NCBI RefSeq assembly: GCF_000159695.1 | Contig: NZ_CM000955.1 | Span: 1,852,202 to 1,916,201, forward strand | Source of the DNA: Finegoldia magna ATCC 53516 | GTDB lineage: Bacteria > Bacillota > Clostridia > Tissierellales > Peptoniphilaceae | Direction: 5' to 3' | Length of the DNA: 64,000 bases | In this document: in pieces, positions 1-7,734 of the stretch | Position numbering within the stretch: position 1 is the first letter of the stretch | Layout of the letters: the number at the start of each line of letters is the position of its first letter | Position numbers and translations under genes: made by a program | Notes under the pieces: generated by a model | Databases searched by the model: none | The model's input: only the letters and a program-made list of their open reading frames with translations | Told to the model about the DNA's origin: nothing

Positions 1-179
1 GCATGAGTCAAAAGCATAAATTCTACTTCATTAAAATCTATATCGTCATGGTTTTTTTGTTCCAACTCTTTGCTACCTTGGAATAATCCGCAATCAACCA
101 TAAATTTATGTTTTTCAGTTTCCACAAGATAACAAGAACCCGTTACCTCTTGTGCTGCTCCTAAAAATGTAATTTTCAT
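1..179 (-). CDS. MBL-fold metallo-hydrolase, N-terminal part (cut by window edge)
   Basis: The 59 visible residues begin MKITFLGAAQEVTGSCYLVE and run to LLTHA at the window edge. A start of the form FLGAAxEVTGS followed by VDCGLFQGS is typical of the MBL/beta-CASP group of RNA-processing nucleases. The family's metal-binding HxHxDH motif should follow LLTHA and lies outside the window. The start is supported by the ribosome-binding site GGGGTGAT just upstream. The gene follows yerC and a terminator-like hairpin, and a TGGGTATATA element lies about 20 bp upstream of the start. The RNase role is inferred; a general MBL hydrolase is the alternative. Confidence 0.75.
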   Translation of the reverse strand, partial: MKITFLGAAQEVTGSCYLVETEKHKFMVDCGLFQGSKELEQKNHDDIDFNEVEFMLLTH

Positions 180-186
180 TAAATCA

Positions 187-223
187 CCCCTTATTTACTA
201 TATACCCAAAATGTTATGTGATA
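187..223 (-). promoter_or_regulatory. Candidate promoter with TGGGTATATA element (MBL gene)
   Basis: On the minus strand TTTACT is followed 17 nt later by GTATAT inside TGGGTATATAG, about 15-20 bp before the ribosome-binding site of the MBL-fold gene. The same TGGGTATA string recurs upstream of several genes in this window. It can be read as a weak housekeeping promoter or as an alternative-sigma -10 (GGGTAT). Confidence 0.4.
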
Positions 224-254
224 GTAAAATATCCGCAAATTAAAGTTTGCGGAT
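224..254 (-). terminator. Terminator-like hairpin after yerC
   Basis: Stem ATCCGCAAA (231-239) pairs with TTTGCGGAT (246-254) around a 6-nt loop, directly after the yerC stop. On the minus strand it is followed by the short U-rich run ATTTTACT, so termination may be only moderate. Confidence 0.7.
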
Positions 255-260
255 AATAAA

Positions 261-587
261 TTATTTTTGTTTTCTTTTCCTTTTTTCTTCTAAATTTTTT
301 GCTATCAAATTATCTAAAACTAATTCATAGCCCTGAGCTCCGTTTTGCAAAGACCTATTAACTCTACTAATGGTAGCAGTAGATGCACCAGTATCCTTTT
401 CAATTTCGCTATAGGTTTTTCTTATTTTAAGTAGTTTTGCTACCTCTAATCTTTGAGAAATTGAATTAAGTTCTCTCATTGTGCAAACGTCTTCAAAAAA
501 ACGTTGCAATTCATCTCTACCCTTCAACATCATAATTGCATCAAAAAACTCATTTAATGTCTTATCTTTGATATTAATTTCTGCCAT
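261..587 (-). CDS. yerC: TrpR-like DNA-binding protein YerC/YecD family
   Basis: The product is about 108 aa. A TrpR-superfamily helix-turn-helix is visible: the MRELNSISQRLEVAKLL helix, then YSEIEKDTGASTATISRVNR, which is the recognition unit. Firmicute YerC proteins have this length and sequence; their target genes are largely unknown. I chose the ATG at 587 because AAGGAGTAAG precedes it; a longer reading from 650 lacks a ribosome-binding site and adds 21 unrelated residues. The leader carries a perfect GGGTAA-cct-TTACCC palindrome (611-625) that could be an autoregulatory operator. The C-terminus is a run of Lys/Arg. Confidence 0.85.
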   Translation of the reverse strand: MAEINIKDKTLNEFFDAIMMLKGRDELQRFFEDVCTMRELNSISQRLEVAKLLKIRKTYSEIEKDTGASTATISRVNRSLQNGAQGYELVLDNLIAKNLEEKRKRKQK

Positions 588-845
588 AATCTTACTCCTT
601 AAATTTTTTTGGGTAACCTTTACCCAGCAATAAAATATAATATAATGCATTTGATAATTTAAGTATACACGCTTTTTTCTACTAAAGCAAATGTTTTTTT
701 TAATTAAATTTCTAATACATATCCTTAGACTAATTAAATCAAAAAAATATGATACTTTATATTTTTATATACATTGTATACCCATTAATGTTAGTGTTTA
801 TTCTCGATAAATTGATTTTATTGTTAATTTTATTTTAAAATTTTA
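588..845. other. Non-coding AT-rich gap between yerC and typA
   Basis: No gene is visible. The stretch holds the yerC leader with its GGGTAA/TTACCC palindrome, a second TGGGTATA motif on the minus strand near 774-783 that drives no obvious gene, and AT-rich filler. The typA terminator closes it on the right. I see no tRNA or conserved RNA. Confidence 0.6.
611..625. promoter_or_regulatory. Palindrome in yerC leader
   Basis: GGGTAACCTTTACCC is a perfect 6-bp inverted repeat with a 3-nt centre, about 24 bp upstream of the yerC start. It lies where a repressor site or small leader hairpin would act. Binding by YerC itself is inference. Confidence 0.45.
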
Positions 846-881
846 AATCAAAAAAGGGAACTTATCAACTGATAAATTCCC
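846..881 (-). terminator. Rho-independent terminator of typA
   Basis: An 11-bp stem (856-866 with 871-881, one G-U pair, loop AACT) is followed on the minus strand by TTTTTTGATTT, just after the typA stop codon. Confidence 0.9.
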
Positions 882-888
882 GCTAAAA

Positions 889-2715
889 TTATTTAGTATA
901 TTTTTTTGATTTGTATCTTAATTGAGTATCCAAAATTTTCTTTCTCAATCTCAAATGATGAGGAGTAATTTCAATTAATTCGTCTTCTTCAACAAATTCC
1001 ATCATTTCTTCCAAACTCATGATTTTTGGAGGAGATAGTTTTAATGCTTCATCTGCTGCAGAAGATCTAATATTTGTTTGAGCTTTTTTCTTACAAATAT
1101 TTACTTCAATATCTAATCCTTTAGCATTAGATCCGACTACCATTCCTTCATAAACTTCATCTTGAGGTTGTACGAATAAAATTCCCCTGTCTTGTGCTGC
1201 ATTTAATCCATAAGCTGTAGCAACTCCTGTATCAAATGAAATCAATGAACCTAATTGACGTTTTGGAATTTCGCCTTTATATGGCTCATATCCTTTAAGT
1301 TCTGTGTTGATAACTCCATTACCCTTTGTATCACTTAAAAACTCTTGACGATATCCAATAAGGCCTCTAGAAGGTATTTCAAAAGTAAGTCTTGTGTACC
1401 CGCTAGAAGTGTTTGAAATATCTTGCAATTCACCTTTTCTTGTTCCCAATTTTTCAATTACAGTACCGACAAATCCTTCTTCGACATCAATTGTAACTAT
1501 TTCAATTGGTTCAAGAACTTTTCCATTTTCATCTTTTTTGAACAAAACTTCTGGTTTTGAAACTTGGAATTCAAATCCTTCACGTCTCATATTTTCTATC
1601 AAAACAGATAAGTGAAGTTCACCTCTACCACTAACTCTAAAAGTATCTGTAGAATCAGTATCTTCAACTTTTAAACTTACATCTGTTTCTAGTTCTTTGT
1701 ACAATCTAGCACGAACTTGTCTACTTGTTACAAATTTTCCGTCTCTTCCAGCGAATGGAGAATTGTTAACTGAGAAATTCATTGCCAATGTAGGACTCGA
1801 AATACTTACAAATTCAATAGGCTCACAGTCTTCTTCATTTGCTAATGTATCTCCGATTTCTATTCCTTCTACACCAGTCAATGCTACGATAGAACCGAAC
1901 TTGGATTCATTAACTTCAACCCTATTTAATCCATCGAATTCGTAAATCTTAGTTACTTTAATCTTCTTTTTCTTGTCTGGATTATTGTAATTTACTATAT
2001 AACAACTATCATTGACTTTTACTTTACCTTGTTCAATCTTACCAATACCAATTCTACCAACGTAATCGTTAAAATCAGTTGTAGAAATCAAAAGCTTGAA
2101 CGGTGCATCTTCTTCTCCTTCTGGAGCTGGAATGTAGTCAATAATTTTGTCCAATAAGGCAGTCATATCTTCTGGTCTTTCTTCCAAATCGTCAGTTGCA
2201 AATCCTTCCCTTGCAGAAGCAAATACAAATGGAGAATCCAAATAAGATTCATCTGCATCTAATTGTATAAATAAATCCAAAATTTCATCTACTACTTCAT
2301 CTACCCTAGCTTCTTTTCTGTCAATCTTATTGATACAAATAATTGTAGGTAAATTTAATTCAAAAGCTTTTTTCAATACAAATTTTGTTTGTGGCATAGG
2401 TCCTTCAAACGCATCTACTACCAACACAACTCCACTTGTCATTTTCAATACACGTTCTACTTCTCCTCCAAAGTCAGCGTGACCTGGAGTATCTATAATA
2501 TTAATTTTATGATTTTTGTAGTCAATTGCAGTGTTTTTAGAAAGTATAGTAATTCCTCTTTCACGTTCTATATCATTACTATCCATTACACGTTCTTGTA
2601 CATCTTGGTTTTCTCTAAAAATACCACTTGTTTTTAATAACCCATCTACCAAAGTTGTCTTGCCATGGTCAACATGGGCAATAATTGCTACGTTTCTTAC
2701 ATCTTCTCTTTTCAA
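889..2715 (-). CDS. typA: Ribosome-associated GTPase TypA/BipA
   Basis: This is a translational GTPase of the EF-G family that binds the ribosome and helps 50S assembly and stress or cold adaptation. With a TTG start at 2715 the product is 608 aa, the usual TypA length. G1 AHVDHGKTT lies at residues 13-21, DTPGH at 75-79 and NKID at 129-132. The EF-G-like domains follow, with the TypA region RGELHLSVLIENMRREGFEF. The TTG is preceded by AGAGGGAAG, and a TATAAT box at 2747-2752 would start transcription inside the longer reading frame. Upstream ATGs at 2748 and 2814 are therefore unlikely starts. It appears monocistronic, with its own terminator. Confidence 0.95.
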   Translation of the reverse strand: MKREDVRNVAIIAHVDHGKTTLVDGLLKTSGIFRENQDVQERVMDSNDIERERGITILSKNTAIDYKNHKINIIDTPGHADFGGEVERVLKMTSGVVLVVDAFEGPMPQTKFVLKKAFELNLPTIICINKIDRKEARVDEVVDEILDLFIQLDADESYLDSPFVFASAREGFATDDLEERPEDMTALLDKIIDYIPAPEGEEDAPFKLLISTTDFNDYVGRIGIGKIEQGKVKVNDSCYIVNYNNPDKKKKIKVTKIYEFDGLNRVEVNESKFGSIVALTGVEGIEIGDTLANEEDCEPIEFVSISSPTLAMNFSVNNSPFAGRDGKFVTSRQVRARLYKELETDVSLKVEDTDSTDTFRVSGRGELHLSVLIENMRREGFEFQVSKPEVLFKKDENGKVLEPIEIVTIDVEEGFVGTVIEKLGTRKGELQDISNTSSGYTRLTFEIPSRGLIGYRQEFLSDTKGNGVINTELKGYEPYKGEIPKRQLGSLISFDTGVATAYGLNAAQDRGILFVQPQDEVYEGMVVGSNAKGLDIEVNICKKKAQTNIRSSAADEALKLSPPKIMSLEEMMEFVEEDELIEITPHHLRLRKKILDTQLRYKSKKYTK

Positions 2716-2746
2716 AATTCCACTTCCCTCTAATTTGTGACACTTC

Positions 2747-2752
2747 ATTATA
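2747..2752 (-). promoter_or_regulatory. -10 box of typA promoter
   Basis: A perfect TATAAT on the minus strand lies about 32 bp before the TTG start of typA. The -35 region is AT-rich and I cannot place it. The box helps decide the start codon because the longer in-frame ATGs would lie at or upstream of the transcript start. Confidence 0.5.
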
Positions 2753-2812
2753 TCATAAATTGAAAAAAATAAAAGAAAAATTTGTGTAAAATCACATTTA
2801 GTAATTTTTTGC

Positions 2813-2862
2813 AATAAAACAAGCTATTAGATCACTAATTAATTAGGTCTCACTAATAGCTT
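2813..2862 (-). terminator. Terminator hairpin overlapping end of RsbW-like gene
   Basis: AAGCTATTAG (2821-2830) pairs with CTAATAGCTT (2853-2862); the stop codon lies in the loop. On the minus strand the stem is followed by GTTTTATTG. Confidence 0.65.
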
Positions 2863-3225
2863 TGCTTCAACACAATTTTCTTTAATTTTTAATTCGTCAG
2901 CTAATTTACTTACTATAAATAATCCTCTACCTCTGACATAAATATCATTATTAAAATAACTGTTCGAACAATAATCAATCCCTGTCCCTTCATCCTGAAC
3001 GCATATTTTTATCGAATCATCGTTCAATTTTATTTTGAAAGTTATTTTCTTATTTATATCAAACTGGTTACCATGTTCTAGTCCATTAAAAATCAATTCA
3101 TTAGTTATTAATCTTATATCATAAAGTAATTCTTCGTCTGGTACAACTTTTCTTAATAGTCTGAGCATAGTATGAATATTTTTAGTAGCAATTGTCCTAT
3201 CGCTGACAAATTGCCTCTTAAACAT
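2839..3225 (-). CDS. RsbW-like anti-sigma-type ATPase (HATPase_c_2)
   Basis: A small protein of about 128 aa made only of a GHKL ATPase domain. The N box is LITNELIFNGLEHGNQF, the G1 box is DEGTGID, and a Gly-rich GRGLFIVSKLADEL follows. Stand-alone proteins of this size are usually anti-sigma factors or serine kinases of the RsbW/SpoIIAB type. No anti-anti-sigma factor or sigma factor gene is adjacent, so the partner is unknown. The ATG at 3225 is chosen for its spacing from GGGTGAT; an ATG at 3231 and a TTG at 3243 are alternatives. Upstream lies GTTAAA-N14-GGGTAT, close to the SigB-type promoter consensus. Confidence 0.75.
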   Translation of the reverse strand: MFKRQFVSDRTIATKNIHTMLRLLRKVVPDEELLYDIRLITNELIFNGLEHGNQFDINKKITFKIKLNDDSIKICVQDEGTGIDYCSNSYFNNDIYVRGRGLFIVSKLADELKIKENCVEAKLLVRPN

Positions 3226-3245
3226 ATACATATTATCACCCAATA

Positions 3246-3279
3246 TTTATATACCCATATGTTCAATAAATTTAACAAC
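3246..3279 (-). promoter_or_regulatory. SigB-like promoter candidate (GTTAAA-N14-GGGTAT)
   Basis: Upstream of the RsbW-like gene the minus strand reads GTTAAA, 14 nt, then GGGTATATAA. The published SigB consensus in staphylococci and bacilli is close to GTTTAA-N12-15-GGGTAT. The match is by eye and no sigma factor gene is visible here. Confidence 0.4.
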
Positions 3280-3339
3280 TTATCATTAAATATTTAATTT
3301 ATCAATAAAACCAGAAAAATGATTAGAATTTTTTACAGT

Positions 3340-3350
3340 GGGTATATATA
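3340..3350 (+). promoter_or_regulatory. TGGGTATATA element upstream of rubredoxin
   Basis: GTGGGTATATA lies about 50 bp before the rubredoxin start on the plus strand. It is the same string seen upstream of the RsbW-like gene, the MBL gene and the 91-aa gene. A GATTAG sits 14 nt upstream, a poor -35 match, so assignment is uncertain. Confidence 0.35.
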
Positions 3351-3396
3351 GTTTGTACCTGATAACAGGTAATTATCTTAAAGGGGGAAATTAAAC

Positions 3397-3558
3397 ATGA
3401 AAAAATATGTATGTGACGTATGCGGATATATTTATGATCCAGCTGAAGGAGATCCAGACGCAGGTGTTCAACCACAAACAGCTTTTGAAGATTTAGCTGA
3501 AGATTGGGTTTGCCCAATTTGTGGCGCTGGAAAAGACGACTTCTCAGTTGTTGAATAA
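3397..3558 (+). CDS. Rubredoxin
   Basis: A 53-aa iron protein that carries single electrons, typically to oxygen- and peroxide-detoxifying enzymes in anaerobes. The sequence has both metal-binding knuckles: [10 protein letters not shown] (Cys6, Cys9) and [11 protein letters not shown] (Cys39, Cys42). The conserved Y-x-Y-DP-EGDP-GV core lies between them. Length and Cys spacing are exactly those of classical rubredoxins. The ribosome-binding site AAGGGGGAAA precedes the ATG. It is a single-gene unit between the RsbW-like gene (divergent) and engB (convergent), and is one of few plus-strand genes here. Confidence 0.96.
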   Translation: MKKYVCDVCGYIYDPAEGDPDAGVQPQTAFEDLAEDWVCPICGAGKDDFSVVE

Positions 3559-3630
3559 TCCAACAAAATTATATGATTGGCAATAATAATTCATACTTGA
3601 CATAAAATTATTGTCACACACAAAATATTT

Positions 3631-3659
3631 AAAAACAAAACCCCAATTACTTGGGGTTT
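3631..3659 (-). terminator. Terminator of engB
   Basis: AAACCCCAA (3638-3646) pairs with TTGGGGTTT (3651-3659), loop TTAC. TTTTGTTTTT follows on the minus strand. It may also stop rubredoxin transcripts from the other side. Confidence 0.9.
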
Positions 3660-3667
3660 ACTTACTT

Positions 3668-4273
3668 TTATTCTTCAATTCCACTACCGTATTTGAGAAT
3701 CATTTCAAGCTGTTCCATAACAGCTTTTTTATTTGTCTTAGAAGTTGAACTGTATTCGTAGATGAGGTTATCATCATCTATGTTGAGTTCTTTTTTTATT
3801 ATGTTCAAGTTCTTCTTAATAATTGTTTTACCAATTTTATCTAATTTTGTAGCAATTACAAACCCACAAAATCCGCTTTGAATAATCCAATTGTACATTT
3901 CCTTGTCTTGAACAGTTGGCTTGTGTCTAATATCCACAATCAAAAATACTTCGTATAAATTTCTTCTATTATTTAAATAAGTTTCTATAACTTGTGCCCA
4001 TTTTTTCTTTTCAGATTTTGATGTTTGCGCATACCCATATCCTGGCAAATCCACCAATCTAAACTCATTATTTGCATTGTAAAAATTTACCGTACGCGTT
4101 TTTCCTGGTTTAGATGAAGTTCTTGCCAAATTTTTTCTATCCAAAATAGAATTAATAAAAGATGACTTACCTACGTTACTTCTTCCACAAAAAGCAATTT
4201 CTGGCAAAGATTCATCTGGATATTGTTCTTTTAAAAACGCGATTTTCTCCAAATCAGAATTAATTATTCTCAT
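3668..4273 (-). CDS. engB: Ribosome biogenesis GTP-binding protein EngB/YsxC
   Basis: A 201-aa P-loop GTPase needed for 50S subunit assembly. The G1 motif GRSNVGKSS is at residues 30-38, the TRT switch I region at 59-61, and DLPGYGY at 75-81. TKLDK supplies G4. The start at 4273 has GGAGGTGAAC in front; the in-frame ATG at 4285 is itself part of that ribosome-binding site. A TATAAT box lies at 4300-4305 on the minus strand. A terminator follows, so it is probably transcribed alone. Confidence 0.95.
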   Translation of the reverse strand: MRIINSDLEKIAFLKEQYPDESLPEIAFCGRSNVGKSSFINSILDRKNLARTSSKPGKTRTVNFYNANNEFRLVDLPGYGYAQTSKSEKKKWAQVIETYLNNRRNLYEVFLIVDIRHKPTVQDKEMYNWIIQSGFCGFVIATKLDKIGKTIIKKNLNIIKKELNIDDDNLIYEYSSTSKTNKKAVMEQLEMILKYGSGIEE

Positions 4274-4359
4274 GTTCACCTCCATATAGTGTATAATTGA
4301 TTATATCAAAACTTTAAAAATTTTCATAAATCCTTATATAACGGTATTAATTTATTATT

Positions 4360-6288
4360 TTATAATGCTTTGAGATTAAAAGTAAATATTGCTCCTTTGG
4401 GCTTATTGTCTTCAACTTTTATTGACCCGCCATGTGCTTCTACTATGATCTTACATAGATATAACCCTAAACCTATACTTCTTTTATTGTCAGATATTTT
4501 ATCATTGGATGTATAAAATTTTCGAAATATTTTTTCCTTATCATTATCTCTTATACCATTTCCATCATCACAAATTTGTATTATTGTATTTTCGTCCTTT
4601 TTAAAAGCTTTAATCAGAATATTTGATCCTTCATCTGTATATTTTATAGCATTATCTACCAAGTTTATGATTACTTGAATAATTAGCCTTACGTCCATGT
4701 TTGCCATCAAATATTCATCTTCAATATCAACATTTATATTGTGTTTTCTTTTATCTCTATTTATATGCTTTAAAGCTTCATCAATTACTTCTTCAACAAT
4801 TTGTGGTTCAATTTTTAGCTTCATCCTTCCTTCTTCTACTCTAGTAATAGATAGTATGTTTTCTATCAGATTTAACAGCCATTGAGAATCATCATAAATA
4901 TCTTGAAACAGTTCTAATTTCATTGATTCAGTCAAGTTTTTATAATTATTTAGCAATATATCCGAATCCCCACAAATAGTAGTTAAAGGTGTTCTCAAAT
5001 CATGTGATATAGATCGTAATAGATTGGTCTTAAATTGCTCATCTTTTATTTTCAAGTTTGCTCTATTCTTATCCTCAATCACTTTTTCCTTCTCAAGTGC
5101 TAGTGACATATCTCCTAGAATAGCTAATAAGATTTTGTTTTCAACCGAATCTAACCTGTCCTTATATAAATATATACCAATTATTCCATAAACATTTGTA
5201 TTATTTCTTATAGTATAATACAGATATTTAGCCTCTGGTAAATATCTGGTAGTAGCCCCAGCATTACTATTGTGTAAATAAGCCCATTCTACTATTTCCT
5301 TTTCTTCTTCCGGATCCGAAATTTCATTATCCTTTACAGAATTATAACAAAATTTTAATGGCTTTTGAATTTCATTATCTAATATATCATAATATTTAAT
5401 ATTTCTTTTTAATAGATTCGATAACTGATTACATCCTGTTTCAATTATTTCAGATTTCGTTATTTTAGATTGTAACATCTGATTTGTCTCTAATAATAAC
5501 TTAGTAATGTATATCATATTAGATGAATTTTCTGCACTTTTTTTTATACGACTAGCTAATTTACTCGTCAAAAATGAGACTATCAATAAAACTAAAAATG
5601 TTATTATATAATTTTTATTATAAAAAGAAAAACTCAAAGTTGGCTCAGTAAAACAAAAATTAAAAGCTAAAACACAAATTATCGATGCCGTCATACTTAA
5701 AATTTCATTATACGTTATAAGCGCTATAAAAAACACTCCTAATATATATATCATTATAATATTTGATTCACCAAATTTATAAAAATAAAATACATAACCA
5801 GCTAATGTGCATAAAATCAATATAAATAAACTAATAAATACATCTCGAATGATGTTTTTATTAGTTTCAAATCGTTTAATTGAAAAATCCTCGTAAAAAG
5901 GAACGATATGAATGTCTATATCCTCAATCTTTTCAATCACTTCATCACAGATGCTTTTATTTAATATAAAAAAATTCCTCTGGTTGTTGTTTCTCCCCAG
6001 AACAATTTTTTTTACTCTGTATAACTTTGCAAAATTAACTATTTGAGCCGCAATATCATCATCATAAATTATTTCAATCATGGCTCCGATACTTTCAGCT
6101 AAATCTAAGTTTTGTTGTAAAAATCCTTTTTCTTGTTTTTTTTGGTAATCATTTCTATCGCAAACATATAATGCAATAAGCCTTGCGTTTTCTTTACTAG
6201 CTATTTCGTTGGCTTTCTTTATTACCAAGCTATTTGACTTTGCATCAGATATACAAACTAATATTGAATCTTTAGCTTTTTCAATCAT
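4360..6288 (-). CDS. kdpD: KdpD-like sensor histidine kinase lacking the N-terminal KdpD domain
   Basis: The 642 residues hold a USP-like domain (about 7-130), membrane segments of the DUF4118 type (about 150-245), a GAF-like region (about 270-400), then a complete kinase core. The phospho-acceptor is H429 in SISHDLRTP, the N box NLVDNAIKYT is near 540, and GLGLYLCKII is the G2 box. Full-length KdpD is about 900 aa and starts with a 200-residue domain carrying a Walker A motif; that domain is absent here. The divergent gene at 12252 encodes it. The start has GGAG upstream and lies 1 nt after kdpE. It likely phosphorylates KdpE in response to K+ limitation or turgor. Confidence 0.85.
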   Translation of the reverse strand: MIEKAKDSILVCISDAKSNSLVIKKANEIASKENARLIALYVCDRNDYQKKQEKGFLQQNLDLAESIGAMIEIIYDDDIAAQIVNFAKLYRVKKIVLGRNNNQRNFFILNKSICDEVIEKIEDIDIHIVPFYEDFSIKRFETNKNIIRDVFISLFILILCTLAGYVFYFYKFGESNIIMIYILGVFFIALITYNEILSMTASIICVLAFNFCFTEPTLSFSFYNKNYIITFLVLLIVSFLTSKLASRIKKSAENSSNMIYITKLLLETNQMLQSKITKSEIIETGCNQLSNLLKRNIKYYDILDNEIQKPLKFCYNSVKDNEISDPEEEKEIVEWAYLHNSNAGATTRYLPEAKYLYYTIRNNTNVYGIIGIYLYKDRLDSVENKILLAILGDMSLALEKEKVIEDKNRANLKIKDEQFKTNLLRSISHDLRTPLTTICGDSDILLNNYKNLTESMKLELFQDIYDDSQWLLNLIENILSITRVEEGRMKLKIEPQIVEEVIDEALKHINRDKRKHNINVDIEDEYLMANMDVRLIIQVIINLVDNAIKYTDEGSNILIKAFKKDENTIIQICDDGNGIRDNDKEKIFRKFYTSNDKISDNKRSIGLGLYLCKIIVEAHGGSIKVEDNKPKGAIFTFNLKAL

Positions 6289-6289
6289 A

Positions 6290-7009
6290 TTATTTCTCCG
6301 AATCTGACTTATTAACCCTTATCATTTTATATCCTACGCCTATATGAGTTTGAATATACTTCTCACAAGATACTTTTTCTATTTTTTTCCTAAGAGAAGT
6401 CATATAAACTCTTAATGAAGATAAATCAGAATCTAAATAATTCACCCAAATAGTTTTTAAAATATATTGATGAGTAAGAACTTTACCTATATTTTTGGAT
6501 AGTAAACATAATAAACTGTATTCAATTGGCATTAAATGGATTTCTTCTCCTTTAACAAACACACTTCTTGAAGGATAATCAATTTTTATATCACCATTCT
6601 CAAATGTTACATTATTATCTATTCTATTATTTTCAGAATAATTTAAACGCCTTATCGTAGAGCGAACTCTAGCCAATAATTCCTCAACATTAAATGGTTT
6701 AGTTAAAAAATCATCAGCTCCTGCATCTAATGCTTCTATTTTATCTTCGTCGTTACTCCTCGCACTTATTACAATAATCGGAGTAGTTGAAAACTCTCTG
6801 AATTTTTTAATAAGATCAATTCCGTCAATATCAGGTAACCCTAAATCTACAAAAACTATATCGTATTTGTTCGTAGTAAATAACAATAGTGCTTCACTAC
6901 CATTTACAGCTAAATCATAATTAAATCTATTTATTTTTAAAGTATTAGAAATTAGATTTCTAACTGCTCTGTCATCTTCTATTATTAATATTCTTGTGTT
7001 GTCATTCAT
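6290..7009 (-). CDS. kdpE: Response regulator KdpE (OmpR family)
   Basis: A 239-aa two-domain regulator. The receiver domain has acidic residues E11, D12 and D13 and phospho-acceptor D55 in FVDLGLPD, with the conserved Lys in TKPF. The C-terminal winged helix has the OmpR pattern SSLRVYMTSLRKKIEK and ends THIGVGYKM. It sits between kdpC and the kinase gene, with which it is almost fused at the DNA level, so it is the transcription factor for the kdp genes. Ribosome-binding site GGGGTGAG precedes the start. A hairpin separates it from kdpC, which would allow lower expression of the regulators. Confidence 0.9.
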   Translation of the reverse strand: MNDNTRILIIEDDRAVRNLISNTLKINRFNYDLAVNGSEALLLFTTNKYDIVFVDLGLPDIDGIDLIKKFREFSTTPIIVISARSNDEDKIEALDAGADDFLTKPFNVEELLARVRSTIRRLNYSENNRIDNNVTFENGDIKIDYPSRSVFVKGEEIHLMPIEYSLLCLLSKNIGKVLTHQYILKTIWVNYLDSDLSSLRVYMTSLRKKIEKVSCEKYIQTHIGVGYKMIRVNKSDSEK

Positions 7010-7049
7010 TTCTCACCCCTCTATATTATACAATATCTATTTAATTTAG

Positions 7050-7102
7050 AATTAATAAAACTAGGTCTCTGACAAAATTTTCTATATGTGGGACCTAGTT
7101 TT
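7050..7102. terminator. Inverted repeat between kdpC and kdpE
   Basis: An 11-bp perfect stem, AAAACTAGGTC (7057-7067) with GACCTAGTTTT (7092-7102), around a 24-nt loop. The following minus-strand sequence TTTTATTAATT is only partly U-rich. I read it as a partial terminator or mRNA-processing hairpin that sets kdpFABC above kdpED. Confidence 0.6.
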
Positions 7103-7119
7103 ATATCATATACCTATAA

Positions 7120-7722
7120 TTATTTTTTCAACTCTTTAATCAAGTCAATATTTAGTTCAAGTACATTCACTGTGTTTTCTCCAAAAATACCAAATAGTTT
7201 ATAGTTAGTATTCTTTTTAATTAATTCTTCAATAACTTTTTTAGATAATCCAGTGTTTTTTTCTATTCTGTCAACTTGAATATTTGCAGCTTTTATAGAT
7301 ATATGTGGATCTAGACCAGATGCTGATTGTGTTATTATATCTTCTGGAATATCAGATTTTTTTATTGATGGATTTTCAAGTAATAATTTATTAATATCTT
7401 GGCTAATTCTTTGCTTTAATTCTGGGTTACTTACAGCTAAATTTTCACTACCAGAAGATATTGCTTCATGTTTATTTCCTGTAAATACATTATAATTAAC
7501 TGCAGATGGTCTACAATGAAATAACCTAGGATCTGTAAATTCTTGACCTATTAACTTTGAGCCTACAACTTTATTATTGTAACTTACTAAACTTCCATTA
7601 GCTTGTTTGGAAAAAATGAGTTGACTTATTCCTGTAAGAAAGAAAGGATAAATAACTCCACACAAAACAAACATAAATAACGATACAATAAAAGCTTTTT
7701 TAATTTTTTTCAAAAACTTCAT
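7120..7722 (-). CDS. kdpC: Potassium-transporting ATPase subunit KdpC
   Basis: A 200-aa single-span subunit of the KdpFABC high-affinity K+ pump. One hydrophobic segment (about residues 12-35) is followed by an extracytoplasmic domain with GSKLIGQEFTDPRLFHCRPSA-type KdpC signature and SASGLDPHIS, both conserved in the family. KdpC stabilises the complex and raises K+ affinity. The gene follows kdpB after 12 nt. Confidence 0.95.
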   Translation of the reverse strand: MKFLKKIKKAFIVSLFMFVLCGVIYPFFLTGISQLIFSKQANGSLVSYNNKVVGSKLIGQEFTDPRLFHCRPSAVNYNVFTGNKHEAISSGSENLAVSNPELKQRISQDINKLLLENPSIKKSDIPEDIITQSASGLDPHISIKAANIQVDRIEKNTGLSKKVIEELIKKNTNYKLFGIFGENTVNVLELNIDLIKELKK

Positions 7723-7734
7723 TAATTTCTCCTT

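Noticed and set aside
2716..2814. Longer TypA starting at 2814 or 2748
   Set aside because: The TATAAT at 2747-2752 would put transcription start downstream of these codons, and the TTG at 2715 has a good ribosome-binding site and gives family length.
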